Source: CAYUAG01 sp964554015 (lineage in GTDB: Bacteria; Zhuqueibacterota; QNDG01; CAYUAG01). Taken from it: DNA of 64,000 nucleotides. The translations under genes were made by a program, and so were the position numbers. Each line of letters starts with the position of its first letter. Positions within the stretch are counted from its first letter, which is position 1. The stretch spans positions 1 to 64,000 of the forward strand of contig CAZKMO010000002.1 of assembly GCA_964554015.1 (NCBI GenBank), written 5' to 3'. Of the stretch, positions 52,201 to 59,918 are shown piece by piece. The notes under the pieces are model-generated. The model did not search any database, was not told the origin of the DNA, and worked only from the letters and a program-made list of their open reading frames with translations.

Positions 52201-54408
52201 TATAAACAAGCTCTTAATTTCCAGAAAAAAGGATTATCTGTTTTTTCTGCTTTAAAATCTTCTCTGCAGGAAGCACAAAGCTGGCAGTATATTGCCAATG
52301 TAGAATGGAAAACAGGTAATTACAGACAAGCCTTTAATTCCCAGCACAAAGCCCTGGAGGGTTTTAAAAAATATGGAACCCTGAAACATTTAATCATGGG
52401 GTATTCAACCTTGGGATTAATAAAAATGAATCTGGGAGATTATAAGCAGGCCTTTGAAGATGAACAGCAGGCTTTGGATCTCTGCGGCCAGGATCCTGCC
52501 TATTTATCTGATAAATCATCCGTCTTAAAAAATTTAGGGCTTATTATGATTCAGCAGCAAGAATTTATCCGGTCTCTGGAATACTTTCAACAGGCAACCA
52601 AAATTGACAGCTCTCTTAATTCTTCCCGGGGATTGGCCTATGATTTTCGCAATCAAGGAATAGTAAAACTTTACCTGAATCAAATTCAAAAGGGAATCGG
52701 TTTCCTGGAAAAGGGCCTTACCCTTTCCCAAAATCTGGGAGACAGAAATAATCAGGTGCGTTGTTTGTACGGATTAGCGCAGGCCTATACCCGACTTGAA
52801 CAATATCATAAGGCTCTCCTGACTCTTGATCAGGGACTGAGTCTTATTGCGGAAGTTGTTATGCCGGAACAGGAATGGAGATTTTATCATTTGCGAGGTA
52901 TTATTCTTTCCCTACTCGGGGATGATTTAACTGCCCTGAAAAGCTATGAGCAGGGTATTGCAGTGGTGGAAAGCATGCGGGCTGAACTGGGGGTGGAATC
53001 ATTTAAACAGGGATTCATTGATGAAAGAATGGATATATATACTGATATAATAACTCATCTTTTAAAAATAGGAAGAAAGGAACAAGCCTTAAACTATGTG
53101 GAAAGAGCAAAATCAAGAAGTTTTCTTGATATGCTTTCTCAGGAAAGACTTGATCTCAGCACCACCGATAAAGAACTTTTAAATAAACTGGAAGCAATGC
53201 ACAACAATATAGAAGAAGCCCGGATTATGATCACTTCTCTCACCAGGGAAAATACCGGCTCTAAGGAGGAACTACAATCTTGGAAAACAATATTAGCACA
53301 AAGACAAAAGGAATATGAACAGATACTGGTATCCATTCAAGCAGAGCATAAACAACTGACTTCCTTGGTCAGTGTAAAACCCTGGGATTTCTCTCAAATA
53401 CAAGCAATCATACCTCCCCAAAATATGATACTGGAATACTACCTCACCCGGGATAAAATCTTCATCTGGAGTATTTTTAATCATCAAATTATAGTAAAAA
53501 TAACAGCAATTCAAAAAAGTGAACTCATAAATGTAATAAACAGATTCAGGAAAGCCATTAATAATTATCTTTCCACTGAGAAAGAAGCTAAAAATCTCTA
53601 TCAATTGCTGGTGCAGCCAATTGAATCACATCTTACCACCATTGATCATCTTATTATTATTCCCCATGGTGTTCTACATTACCTTCCCTTTTGTGCACTT
53701 CAAGATAATCAGGGAGAATATTTGATTGAAAAAATTTCACTTTCTCAGGCTCCCAGCAGTACCGTATTGGGATATTGTATGGAAAAACAAAAAAACATCA
53801 AGAATGAAAAGCAGAAATCAGTGTTGGCTTTTGGTAATCCTGATCTCGGAGATGAGCAATACAATCTCCCCTTTGCTGAGAAAGAAGTGCTTTCCCTGCA
53901 GAGAAATTATAATAATGTTACCTATTTTTTGGGAAAACAGGCTACTGAGCAGGCAGTGAAAAAATCGGTTTCTCAAAAAGATATTATCCATTTCAGTTGT
54001 CATGCCACCTTCGAACCGGAATCTCCGCTTTTTTCTTCTCTTCTATTGAGAGGAGAAAAGGGCGGAATCAGCAGGCTGGAAGCCCGGGAAATTTTCGGTT
54101 TGAAACTCAATGCTGAACTGGTAATGCTGAGTGCCTGTAAAACCGGATTGGCATTCGTAAGTGAAGGCGATGAAATTATCGGCATGACCAGAAGTTTTCT
54201 CTATGCCGGAACTCAGACCATAATTTCAACCTTATGGAGCGTGGATGACCTGGCAACTGCAGTGGCAGTAAAAAGATTTTATCGCTATCTTGCCTCTGGG
54301 TATTCCAAAGCTAAGGCCCTGCAGAAAGCCCAGTTAATCGTCAAGGATATGGTAAATGCCCATCCCGCGGCCTGGGCCAGTTTTCAGCTGACAGGAGAGT
54401 ATAGATAG
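46246..54408 (+). CDS. Giant exported PD40-TPR-pseudoCHAT-TPR-CHAT protein
   Basis: 2720 residues. Signal peptide to about residue 23 (SEAQ); PD40/TolB-like propeller (25-330) with repeats such as FTSDRSGNRDIWIKKL and an EF-hand-like DTDRDGKVTPLD (246-257). TPR repeats fill about 335-1300. A first CHAT-like domain (about 1420-1765) has W1626 where the catalytic His should be (IIHTDRW against IIHFSCH) and F1671 where the Cys should be (MPPFSK against LSACKT). More TPRs (1780-2260) and a coiled coil (2280-2340) lead to a second CHAT (2370-2720) with H2586 and C2631 intact, STLWSVDD and a WASFQLTG end. CHAT domains are caspase-like proteases. It is coupled to the YdbL-like lipoprotein gene. Target unknown. 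Confidence 0.92.
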   Translation: MKPSWPFYLLFVGLLSFPKLSEAQVLKDVLQITTHPASDTDPTVSINGKWLAFTSDRSGNRDIWIKKLPHGKVTQITTSPSDDYQPCWSGNGKWLVFVSCRRDALGDIWLQKIKGGNPQGNPVQLTTHLGADCFPKVSPDSRNIVFVSDREGGEDLWMLQLSSGLLTRLTNKGGTEPSWSPDGKNILFVSFRDNIYGDLYLLSFSDKNSLKSEVKKLTSSGHDRIYSQPQWIPENNSIIFKKYSVDTDRDGKVTPLDNAAIWKATIVGEDSVPASILNYLKYREIQLTTDIYSDDHPCPHNQGGILYASQRKGSWDIYQIPGKGLFPLQENAYAQYSKAIEKSTEAVSEEEINQIILGYHRVLDYFPHDSVWAAKAFLQMGDLYRILGYPKKASAIYNLISIYYPSQKNEIASAQLQKASLTIYSIEERIDICQNIIATFKENTFISAQAWLILGDLFQQKGYSSESLQCYSYIVNYYPEMRNIQPLARLKIGDIFKQAEQFEAAEQNYVSVLREFKDSPLWRKRAAERIFANIRGNPSQKISSLRQLKQSAEDLPSLQAQAQLEISSILIKQKQFPEAIKELQSTQEMFPSLSWVQASSKIMLSEAYEKRSDELKAMYLLQEVIENFEFLEGGRFAHTAEEKLFLLLTSTAEQLLKTGDFELAEVRYRWARKYEPDNISVMRGMVEAGFRAGRVDIIINQLKDSIEVKPADPVLLYGLGLALSFKGEENIKVLQQSNAYLKQALEYNFTLIHPYRTLSFNYELIEQLQTREQEKTFWSRLGKTVTSPFRWLYHLLPFTPEEEKRRYYEQAIDALITALELNEEKNDPQMEALLAQNLANNFYHLGEFGYKNASEYYRKRIAIDTTFNTLLTKALFYQRFGHCEAVLRLPEAEPILKKAIQLYIKLGREEEEIQNRRMLAFFYQLIEKYDKSVSTYFQLVNYDQRTGNKAELQRDYRNLAYNLFLLGEYNDCLLYAQKSMELLLQKKISFKPSRKNSLRIEALGLSIPVWSMKQIGGASSEGFTPADELALVYGLISKSLEHQNSIFKAIEYENKRLEIFKKRKDKLAERVGYNRLGSLYYKISEFDKAWNNFYTSLLICRDYEDSEGSRINSLNLSTIALTVQSQDDNDRYIDATQKILTEELAIQQSPGSVLQPKQMILFLSNLGTLHLLKAKSSHSEKNLPEMVSSLMNTIKNIQQAQHYLLRADSLAQQYNLKLEKSIILKNLAEAAKLLKEYPAAYLYLEKSYALLKESGYESYIWPVLYGMAKIIDNIPDQNRHQPFKGKSSLDLYAETLTYMEHSQVRDVKIWADSRESQKVYRDYCFELIQRGKYQEGLAIIEKGKQRQITDIIAKNPPEFRKERHKLIWGNLKYIQSRLYQLYTQLTDHTQENSEKIINEKLLQEKENLEKEYNQILSTMRAEDPMLAYLSGAEPVAVTAVQNILTPEHSILYYVTGESRSLVWVINRESIKCKILDLNEKKAKYLINALLNKIQKDSVIVPLSRELYDYLLKPVEKDLVGKSKLLLIPDNILWNCPFEILYDGKQYVFDKITTHYATTLSGYYLAVQQKKVNQKRVLGVGSTLRKDIFSSYTNQVREQTLLLDYSATEPNFLSLSENADIIHTDRWILPRPDNPLLTSLVLFPGDGEDGYLSLRELFATNQNATLFIMPPFSKEQDYFSLRFFIETLLYCGIPCVQVNCWKVPDEIKQDFYTLFFSLLGKYSEMEALSRAVKEIRKTNKAIRIWGGFRLVGFEGMDEEENKIFSRNNLVNMVKKGRAFTLDKDFDNAIRALEQALDMTYSMNDRESRQKILKELVWTSVQGGKWSKAALYQQPIYQSAQASGNTGLIVNAGNTLATFYYREGEYKQAAEIKQDLIKFLENNHYYDMAPLYESLALIHAAARDFDQAVEKMKQTEQIYKTRNDTASLAASEIWLGRFELERDNFQPSIRHFEQGIQLLTSAETKNDLFQLASAYQLIGLAYERLSMYKQALNFQKKGLSVFSALKSSLQEAQSWQYIANVEWKTGNYRQAFNSQHKALEGFKKYGTLKHLIMGYSTLGLIKMNLGDYKQAFEDEQQALDLCGQDPAYLSDKSSVLKNLGLIMIQQQEFIRSLEYFQQATKIDSSLNSSRGLAYDFRNQGIVKLYLNQIQKGIGFLEKGLTLSQNLGDRNNQVRCLYGLAQAYTRLEQYHKALLTLDQGLSLIAEVVMPEQEWRFYHLRGIILSLLGDDLTALKSYEQGIAVVESMRAELGVESFKQGFIDERMDIYTDIITHLLKIGRKEQALNYVERAKSRSFLDMLSQERLDLSTTDKELLNKLEAMHNNIEEARIMITSLTRENTGSKEELQSWKTILAQRQKEYEQILVSIQAEHKQLTSLVSVKPWDFSQIQAIIPPQNMILEYYLTRDKIFIWSIFNHQIIVKITAIQKSELINVINRFRKAINNYLSTEKEAKNLYQLLVQPIESHLTTIDHLIIIPHGVLHYLPFCALQDNQGEYLIEKISLSQAPSSTVLGYCMEKQKNIKNEKQKSVLAFGNPDLGDEQYNLPFAEKEVLSLQRNYNNVTYFLGKQATEQAVKKSVSQKDIIHFSCHATFEPESPLFSSLLLRGEKGGISRLEAREIFGLKLNAELVMLSACKTGLAFVSEGDEIIGMTRSFLYAGTQTIISTLWSVDDLATAVAVKRFYRYLASGYSKAKALQKAQLIVKDMVNAHPAAWASFQLTGEYR

Positions 54409-54457
54409 TTTATTTATAAGGTTATTCAGGTCAATTTAAGTATAATTTCATGATTTA

Positions 54458-54466
54458 TGATATAAT
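54458..54466 (+). promoter_or_regulatory. Possible extended -10 promoter
   Basis: TGATATAAT is a perfect TGnTATAAT extended -10 box; no -35 match is needed for this class. It would give a leader of about 120 nt to the ATG at 54595. Confidence 0.45.
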
Positions 54467-54555
54467 ATCTGAAAGGATTAACAATATCAGATAGAAAATT
54501 TTAAATAATCGTTTTACTATAACTCATTTAATTTCAATAATAGATTTTTCATCAT

Positions 54556-54585
54556 TCTGTTAATCCTATTAATCCTGTTAAAAAG
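54556..54585 (+). repeat. AATCCTGTTAATCC-family repeat
   Basis: TTCTGTTAATCCTATTAATCCTG just before the ribosome binding site of the small membrane protein gene; relatives lie inverted to each other at 54839-54873 (ACAGAATATACAGGATTAAT) and 54900-54922 (TAATCCTGTTAATCCTGTC). Confidence 0.6.
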
Positions 54586-54594
54586 GAGGGAAAA

Positions 54595-54807
54595 ATGGGA
54601 ATCATAAAATGGTCAAATCAAAAAATTAAATCCTATACTGTCTGGGATATCGGCGTTCTTAAGATTTTTTGTGTGATTGCCGGCCTGATCCTGGGAGCCT
54701 ATGTTTCTTCTTTTGTAAAACAGTATCTTTGGTGGCTAATAATTATAAGTATTGTTCTGTTCATTTTTCTAATAATTCGATTTCTGACCGCAAAAATTAA
54801 TACTTAG
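54595..54807 (+). CDS. Small two-helix membrane protein
   Basis: 70 residues with two hydrophobic helices (about 22-40 and 46-65), separated by a short KQY loop, and a basic N-terminus; not a family I recognise. A perfect AAGGAGG is 6 nt before the ATG, so it is surely translated. It lies between the CHAT gene and the lysoplasmalogenase gene, with repeats on both sides. Possibly a small membrane-transport helper or stress protein (no evidence). Confidence 0.7.
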   Translation: MGIIKWSNQKIKSYTVWDIGVLKIFCVIAGLILGAYVSSFVKQYLWWLIIISIVLFIFLIIRFLTAKINT

Positions 54808-54945
54808 TCTTTAATATCTAATATAGAAAAAATGATATCTGACAGAATTTACAGAATATACAGGATTAATGTAATAATGATGATACAAAAAATAATTGTA
54901 TAATCCTGTTAATCCTGTCTAAATAAAACGTATGGAGTTTTGGTA

Positions 54946-55608
54946 ATGCAGCTAATACTTTACCTGATCTTTTTATTGATGTTTATAGTTTTTTTCTTGG
55001 TCAGGGCAAAAATGCTGGAGAAAAATTGGCAGGTCTATATATTCAAACCAGCTGCCACCTTACTGGTAATCGCCGTGGTGTTACTGTCCTTTCTGAAACC
55101 CGATTATAATACATTCTACTCAGTGGGTATACTGATAGGATTAATCCTTTCCCTGGGCGGTGATATATCCCTCATGTTTCAGGAAAACCGCAAAGCTTTT
55201 GCCCTGGGTTTGGGATTCTTCCTGCTTACTCATGTTACCTACTCAGTGGTTTTTATCAGACTGGGCCGCTTCTCAGCCCGGGATTTAATTTCTTTTGTGA
55301 TCCTGTCAGCCGCAGGCTGGAGTTTTTACACGTTGCTAAAATCCAATTTGGGAAAGCTGAAACTGCCGGTTATTATATATATTATTGTAATTTCTCTCAT
55401 GGTGAACCGGGCTGTTTCAACTTTGTTCAACTCATCCTCTTTTAATACAGAACAAGCAATCATGATTTCATTGGGAGCAGGATTATTTTATATTTCCGAT
55501 GTGATTCTGGCCGCAAACCGTTTCTGGAAACCCTGGAAATACCATCATATCAGTCTTATATTTTATTATACAGGACAATTTTTCATTGCTTTGGCAGCTA
55601 GTTATTAA
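54946..55608 (+). CDS. YhhN/TMEM86-family lysoplasmalogenase-like protein
   Basis: 220 residues, about seven to eight membrane helices. Family signatures: IFKPAATLLVIAV, GLILSLGGDISLMF (with the conserved GD), FALGLGFFLLTHVTYSVVF, SLGAGLFYISDVILAANRF and YYTGQFFIALA. YhhN/TMEM86 proteins cleave the vinyl ether of lysoplasmalogens. Start set at ATG 54946, which has GGAG 8 nt upstream; the TTG at 54940 would be too close. Plasmalogens are made by anaerobes, which fits an anaerobic host. Confidence 0.88.
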   Translation: MQLILYLIFLLMFIVFFLVRAKMLEKNWQVYIFKPAATLLVIAVVLLSFLKPDYNTFYSVGILIGLILSLGGDISLMFQENRKAFALGLGFFLLTHVTYSVVFIRLGRFSARDLISFVILSAAGWSFYTLLKSNLGKLKLPVIIYIIVISLMVNRAVSTLFNSSSFNTEQAIMISLGAGLFYISDVILAANRFWKPWKYHHISLIFYYTGQFFIALAASY

Positions 55609-55724
55609 TCATTGTTTATGCCAGCGCTTAATAATAATCATCAAAACCATTAATATTTAAAAATATAATACTAGAGTAACTTTTGCTATACTGAACAAAA
55701 TCTAAAAAAAAGGGGAATTGCCTT

Positions 55725-57347
55725 ATGAAACAGTATGAAATATTTTTTAATAAAATAGTAAAAAGTAGGAATTTATTTGTTTTTATAACTATGATGTTTC
55801 TTTTTACCAGTAGAAGCATATTTACACAGACAATTATTAATACCTGGGAAGGAACCAGCTCAGAAACAGTTAACTACAAGTATATGTTAAATATAAATTT
55901 TCAGGGCCGCGAAAATGCCTATGCTAATATATGTTTTCCAAAAGATATCGATACTCACTCATTTTCTCAAATAATTGGCAGTCATACCTTCAATTACAGC
56001 ATTGAACCCGCTGATACAGCACTAATGAGAGATATTCACGGAAATGAATATATGTGGGTTAAATGGAATACTCCTCTTGATAGTGTTAAAGTAACCTTCG
56101 AAGCAAATATTACCGTTAATACTGAATATGGAAAATTTATCAGTTCGGCTCATTATCCCCTTGCCTCCGAATTAATTCCCGACAGTATTCAGCAGTATTT
56201 AGAATCTACCTATAGTTGCCAATCAGAAGCACCTGAAATAATTAATTTAGCAGATTCGTTGGTGTTCAATTCTATCAGTGAAGCGGATGCAGTAATCAAA
56301 ATAATTAATTGGGTTCGATATCATATGAAATGGATTTGTACCTGTTCTATGCCTTTTGTATACAGCGATGCTTTAAATACTTTACTTTACGGGGGAGGAA
56401 ATTGTGTTAATTTTGGTAATCTTTCCCTGGCTTTGCTCAGGGCAGCCGGAATTCCGACTCGAGAAGTATCAGGACCTATGATTCATGAATGGACTGCATC
56501 CTGCGGTCATCGATGGGTAGAGGCATACTATCCTGATAAAGGATGGATTCAATATGAAACCTCCTACTGGATGCCCAATGAAGGGTCATTACCCTGGACA
56601 TTTTTACTACCCAGACATATCAAAACATTTTCGGGTTCAGGAGTAGGAGTTTCATCAGGAAATTTTGTTGAAGAACATCAAACTTCTACAAATATCACCT
56701 CATCCCCTTCCCCAAAATTAATATCATCAGCATCTATAGATACGAATGCTTTTATAACATATTGTATTACCATAAGAAATGACCATTCCTATGAAGCTAA
56801 TACTGTCTTTCTTTCCACTTCCGTAAATCCGAGTGATTGGCAGATTTTTCTTTCCCAGGATTCAATTTCTTTTTATCCTGAGGATCCCTGGGGAGAAACA
56901 CGGGATATAGCCATTACCATTGCTCCCCCACAGCATATATCCCAAAACGATACTGCTACAGTAAGAGTGACAGCAACTTCTCAATATTCAAAATCATTTA
57001 ACCAATTGATTTACAGTTTTATACCAGATTTATCTAAAGTAGATGATACCTTTATACAACCTGGTCCCGCAGATTTCTCTTTAATGCAAAACTATCCCAA
57101 TCCTTTCAACAGTCAAACAATCATACAATATGCAGTTGAACGATCCGGTCATGTCTCACTTATCATATATGATATAAGGGGACGGAAAGTGTGCACATTG
57201 GTTGATACGAAGCAAGAGGCAGATCACTATTCAGTCACCTGGAATGGTACAAATGATCAGGGTGAATTATTAGCTTCCGGCATTTATGTTTGCACAATGA
57301 AAACCAAAAATTTCTTTGAAAGGAAAAAAATTATTTATTTAAAATAG
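55725..57347 (+). CDS. Second exported transglutaminase-like protein with sorting tail
   Basis: 540 residues. Signal segment (about 16-35), N-terminal beta domain (40-135), transglutaminase core with C227 in YGGGNCVNFGNLSLALLRA, H262 in GHRWVEAYYP and D271 in DKGWIQYE, completing the triad. Then a proline/serine-rich linker, an Ig-like domain (330-440; TITIAPPQ-type), and the sorting tail (455-540) with MQNYPNPFNSQTIIQY and a basic KKIIYLK end. Triad spacing mirrors the protein at 38695, though the N-terminal domains differ, so the two are diverged paralogues or convergent users of one module. It is convergent with pstB. Confidence 0.88.
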   Translation: MKQYEIFFNKIVKSRNLFVFITMMFLFTSRSIFTQTIINTWEGTSSETVNYKYMLNINFQGRENAYANICFPKDIDTHSFSQIIGSHTFNYSIEPADTALMRDIHGNEYMWVKWNTPLDSVKVTFEANITVNTEYGKFISSAHYPLASELIPDSIQQYLESTYSCQSEAPEIINLADSLVFNSISEADAVIKIINWVRYHMKWICTCSMPFVYSDALNTLLYGGGNCVNFGNLSLALLRAAGIPTREVSGPMIHEWTASCGHRWVEAYYPDKGWIQYETSYWMPNEGSLPWTFLLPRHIKTFSGSGVGVSSGNFVEEHQTSTNITSSPSPKLISSASIDTNAFITYCITIRNDHSYEANTVFLSTSVNPSDWQIFLSQDSISFYPEDPWGETRDIAITIAPPQHISQNDTATVRVTATSQYSKSFNQLIYSFIPDLSKVDDTFIQPGPADFSLMQNYPNPFNSQTIIQYAVERSGHVSLIIYDIRGRKVCTLVDTKQEADHYSVTWNGTNDQGELLASGIYVCTMKTKNFFERKKIIYLK

Positions 57348-57377
57348 ATACAATTGTTATAAAAATAATTAATCAAT

Positions 57378-58157
57378 TTAACTGATAATACCATTTATAT
57401 ATTTTTTGGTTAAAGCATTTTCAGGATTATGGAAAAATTTTTCAGTGGTTCCGCATTCTATAACTTTCCCCAGATAGATGAATATCACATAATCAGCAAT
57501 ACGCTTTACCTGGCGCAGCACATGGCTCACCATCACTATGGTAAATTCCTGGGATAAATCTATTAAAAGGTCCTCTACCTTACGGGACGAAATAGGGTCC
57601 AAGGCGGAGGTCACTTCATCACATAAGAGGACTTCCGGCCCCACCGCTATGGATCGGGCAATGGACAATCGCTGCTGTTGCCCCAGGGAAAGATCTGCTG
57701 CCGGGGAATCCAGCCTGTCTTTCACCTCATACCATAAATGTACTTTTTTCAGAGACTGCCGGACCTTTACATTAATTTCCTCCCGGGTCAATTCATGATG
57801 AACACTCAGCCCATAAGCAATATTTTTCCTGATAGAAAAGGGCAAAGGAGTCGGCTTCTGATGAATAAGCCCCACTTTTCTCCTCAGTTCGGGCAGCAGA
57901 TGCCGGGGATGATATATATCTTCTCCGGCAATTTCCAACTTTCCGCTAACCTTGACATTATCATTAATTTCATGCAGACGGTTCAGAGATTTAAGCAAGG
58001 TGGTTTTGCCACAGCCTGACGGCCCTATTATCATAGTAATTTTATTTTTGGGAATTTCAAAGTTAATATTCTTAACCGCAGAAAACCTTTTTTTATTATG
58101 ATTATTATTATAGGTTATACTTAAATTTTTAACTTTAATAGCCGAAGAATAATTCAT
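57378..58157 (-). CDS. pstB: Phosphate ABC transporter ATP-binding protein PstB
   Basis: 259-residue ABC ATPase. Walker A GPSGCGKTT near 43-51, Q-loop LIHQKPTPLPFSI, signature LSLGQQQRLSIARSI (about 157-171), Walker B VLLCDEVTSALDP and switch H in MVSHVLRQ. The phosphate-type placing of KxxPxPFxxS after the Q-loop marks PstB rather than another importer. It is the last gene of the leftward operon barrel-pstS-pstC-pstA-pstB and begins 1 bp after the pstA stop. Confidence 0.94.
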   Translation of the reverse strand: MNYSSAIKVKNLSITYNNNHNKKRFSAVKNINFEIPKNKITMIIGPSGCGKTTLLKSLNRLHEINDNVKVSGKLEIAGEDIYHPRHLLPELRRKVGLIHQKPTPLPFSIRKNIAYGLSVHHELTREEINVKVRQSLKKVHLWYEVKDRLDSPAADLSLGQQQRLSIARSIAVGPEVLLCDEVTSALDPISSRKVEDLLIDLSQEFTIVMVSHVLRQVKRIADYVIFIYLGKVIECGTTEKFFHNPENALTKKYINGIIS

Positions 58158-58158
58158 C

Positions 58159-59007
58159 TTAATCTCCTGTAATATATTTGGAAAATTTTTTCTGAACTAA
58201 GCGGGTAATTATATTTAAAATCAAAATAATCAGTATAAGGATAAAAGCAGCAGCATAGGCATGATTTCTTACCGAAGGATAAAAAGAGTTTGCCTGTTGA
58301 AAAATCACTACAGGCAGAGTGGTGGCTGACTGAAATAATCCTTTGGGCATAGTGCTGCCTGCACCAGTGGTAAAAATAACAGTTGCGGCATCTCCGATTC
58401 CCCGCCCCAAGCCGATTAAGATGCCTGCAATAATACCGGATAATGAATATTTAAAAATAATTTTGGTGGTTTCATACCTGGTCAGCCCCATAGAATAGGC
58501 ATTTTCCCGTATCTCTTTGGGGACGGATTGAATTGCTTCATCCGCATAGCGCGTAATAATGGGAATTTCAAGCAGGGTAAGTGCAGCCATGCCGGCAATA
58601 AGACAACCTCGTTGATGAGTAAAAATAAGTATAATTAAAATAAAAACACCAAAAATAATAGAAGGTGTTCCCCAGAGAATATCCAGAAGCACTCTTATAA
58701 TATTCGCAAACTTTTTCGTACAGTAATCTGACTGTAAAAAAAGGGAAACCGAGATCGCAAGCAGGGTAGCAATAATGGTAGCAGGAATAACCAAAAACAT
58801 GCTGCCCAGAATTGCATGCAGAAACCCTCCTTCTCCACCCAGAAGATATCTGGGTCCGGGTGGCTGAATAATGGTTTCCGGCATTTTCAGTAAAACAGAT
58901 CCTCCCTTGATTATAGATACAAGTATTATCAATACCAGAGGGGCAAGGGTAAGCAAGATGGAAATAAGCATTAAAATCTTGAAAATTTTTTCTTCCAGGT
59001 ATTTCAT
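58159..59007 (-). CDS. pstA: Phosphate ABC transporter permease PstA
   Basis: 282 residues with six membrane helices and the EAA loop IPKEIRENAYSMGLTRYETTKIIF-type (VPKEIRENAYSMGLTRYETT near 170-189), plus GRGIGDAATVIFTTGAG. I use ATG 59007, one base after the pstC stop, with GGCGGT upstream; the frame extends to a TTG at 59031 inside pstC, which is less likely. Confidence 0.93.
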   Translation of the reverse strand: MKYLEEKIFKILMLISILLTLAPLVLIILVSIIKGGSVLLKMPETIIQPPGPRYLLGGEGGFLHAILGSMFLVIPATIIATLLAISVSLFLQSDYCTKKFANIIRVLLDILWGTPSIIFGVFILIILIFTHQRGCLIAGMAALTLLEIPIITRYADEAIQSVPKEIRENAYSMGLTRYETTKIIFKYSLSGIIAGILIGLGRGIGDAATVIFTTGAGSTMPKGLFQSATTLPVVIFQQANSFYPSVRNHAYAAAFILILIILILNIITRLVQKKFSKYITGD

Positions 59008-59008
59008 A

Positions 59009-59914
59009 CTAATACCGCCATTTATTGGCAAGTTTGTTATTCACTATTTTTGCAATCGTATTGGTAACGGTTACAATAACAAACAAGGTAAGGGCGACAA
59101 AAATCAAAGCCGATTGCTGAAGGGGAATGGACATCATTTCACCAAAACTGCTGACTATTAAACTTGGCAAGGTTTGTCCGGCCTCTAAAATCGAACCCGG
59201 TATTTGATTCTTGTTTCCAATTATCATGGCAACCGCCATGGTTTCTCCGAATGCTCTCCCAAACCCAAGCAGAACAGCCGAAATTATTCCCGGTCCCGCT
59301 GCCCGGAAAAGTACTTTTTTTACTGTTTGCCACTTGGTTGCCCCCAGTGATAAAGATACTTCTCTCAATTCAACCGGAACTGCCTGCAGGGACTCAATGG
59401 AAAGTGAAATGATTATGGGAAAAACCATTATGGCAAGAGTAAGGCTGGCTGTAAACATATTCATGCCCGTGGTTTCCATATGAAAAAATCTTTCGGCTAC
59501 CCTGGAAACAAAAGGAGCAAGATAAAGAAGGGCGCATAAGCCAAAAACAACTGAAGGTACGCCGGCAAGGACATCGATAAATGAAGATAAAATTTTCTTA
59601 CCCTTTTTAGGAGTATATTCAGCAATAAGAATTGCGGTAAGAAGAGAAACAGGTATGGCTATAGCCAGGGAAATCATAGTTACTGCCAGGGTACCAATAA
59701 CCGCCGGGAAAAAACCAAAATGGTAGATTTCAGGATCCCATTGTGACGAAAACAATAACTCTGTTACCGAGTTTTTAGACAGTATGAAGGACGACTTAAG
59801 GAGCAACATCATGGTTATGAGGATAAAAACCAGTACCACCAGGAGGGTGTAAAACAGCATCACCCTGCTAGTGATTTTATCCTTTAAAATTCTCATTTGT
59901 AATCTTTTCGACAT
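59009..59914 (-). CDS. pstC: Phosphate ABC transporter permease PstC
   Basis: 301 residues with six membrane helices; permease loop VPVELREVSLSLGATKWQTV (about 193-212), GFGRAFGETMAVAMIIGN and SIPVSLL-type region typical of PstC. Works with PstA to form the channel for phosphate bound by PstS. It follows pstS by 4 bp; the start ATG at 59914 has GGGAAT before it. Confidence 0.93.
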   Translation of the reverse strand: MSKRLQMRILKDKITSRVMLFYTLLVVLVFILITMMLLLKSSFILSKNSVTELLFSSQWDPEIYHFGFFPAVIGTLAVTMISLAIAIPVSLLTAILIAEYTPKKGKKILSSFIDVLAGVPSVVFGLCALLYLAPFVSRVAERFFHMETTGMNMFTASLTLAIMVFPIIISLSIESLQAVPVELREVSLSLGATKWQTVKKVLFRAAGPGIISAVLLGFGRAFGETMAVAMIIGNKNQIPGSILEAGQTLPSLIVSSFGEMMSIPLQQSALIFVALTLFVIVTVTNTIAKIVNNKLANKWRY

Positions 59915-59918
59915 ATTT

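Noticed and set aside
55725..57347. Idea that both transglutaminase-like genes are recent duplicates
   Set aside because: Only the catalytic core and tail are alike; N-terminal domains and DNA sequence differ.
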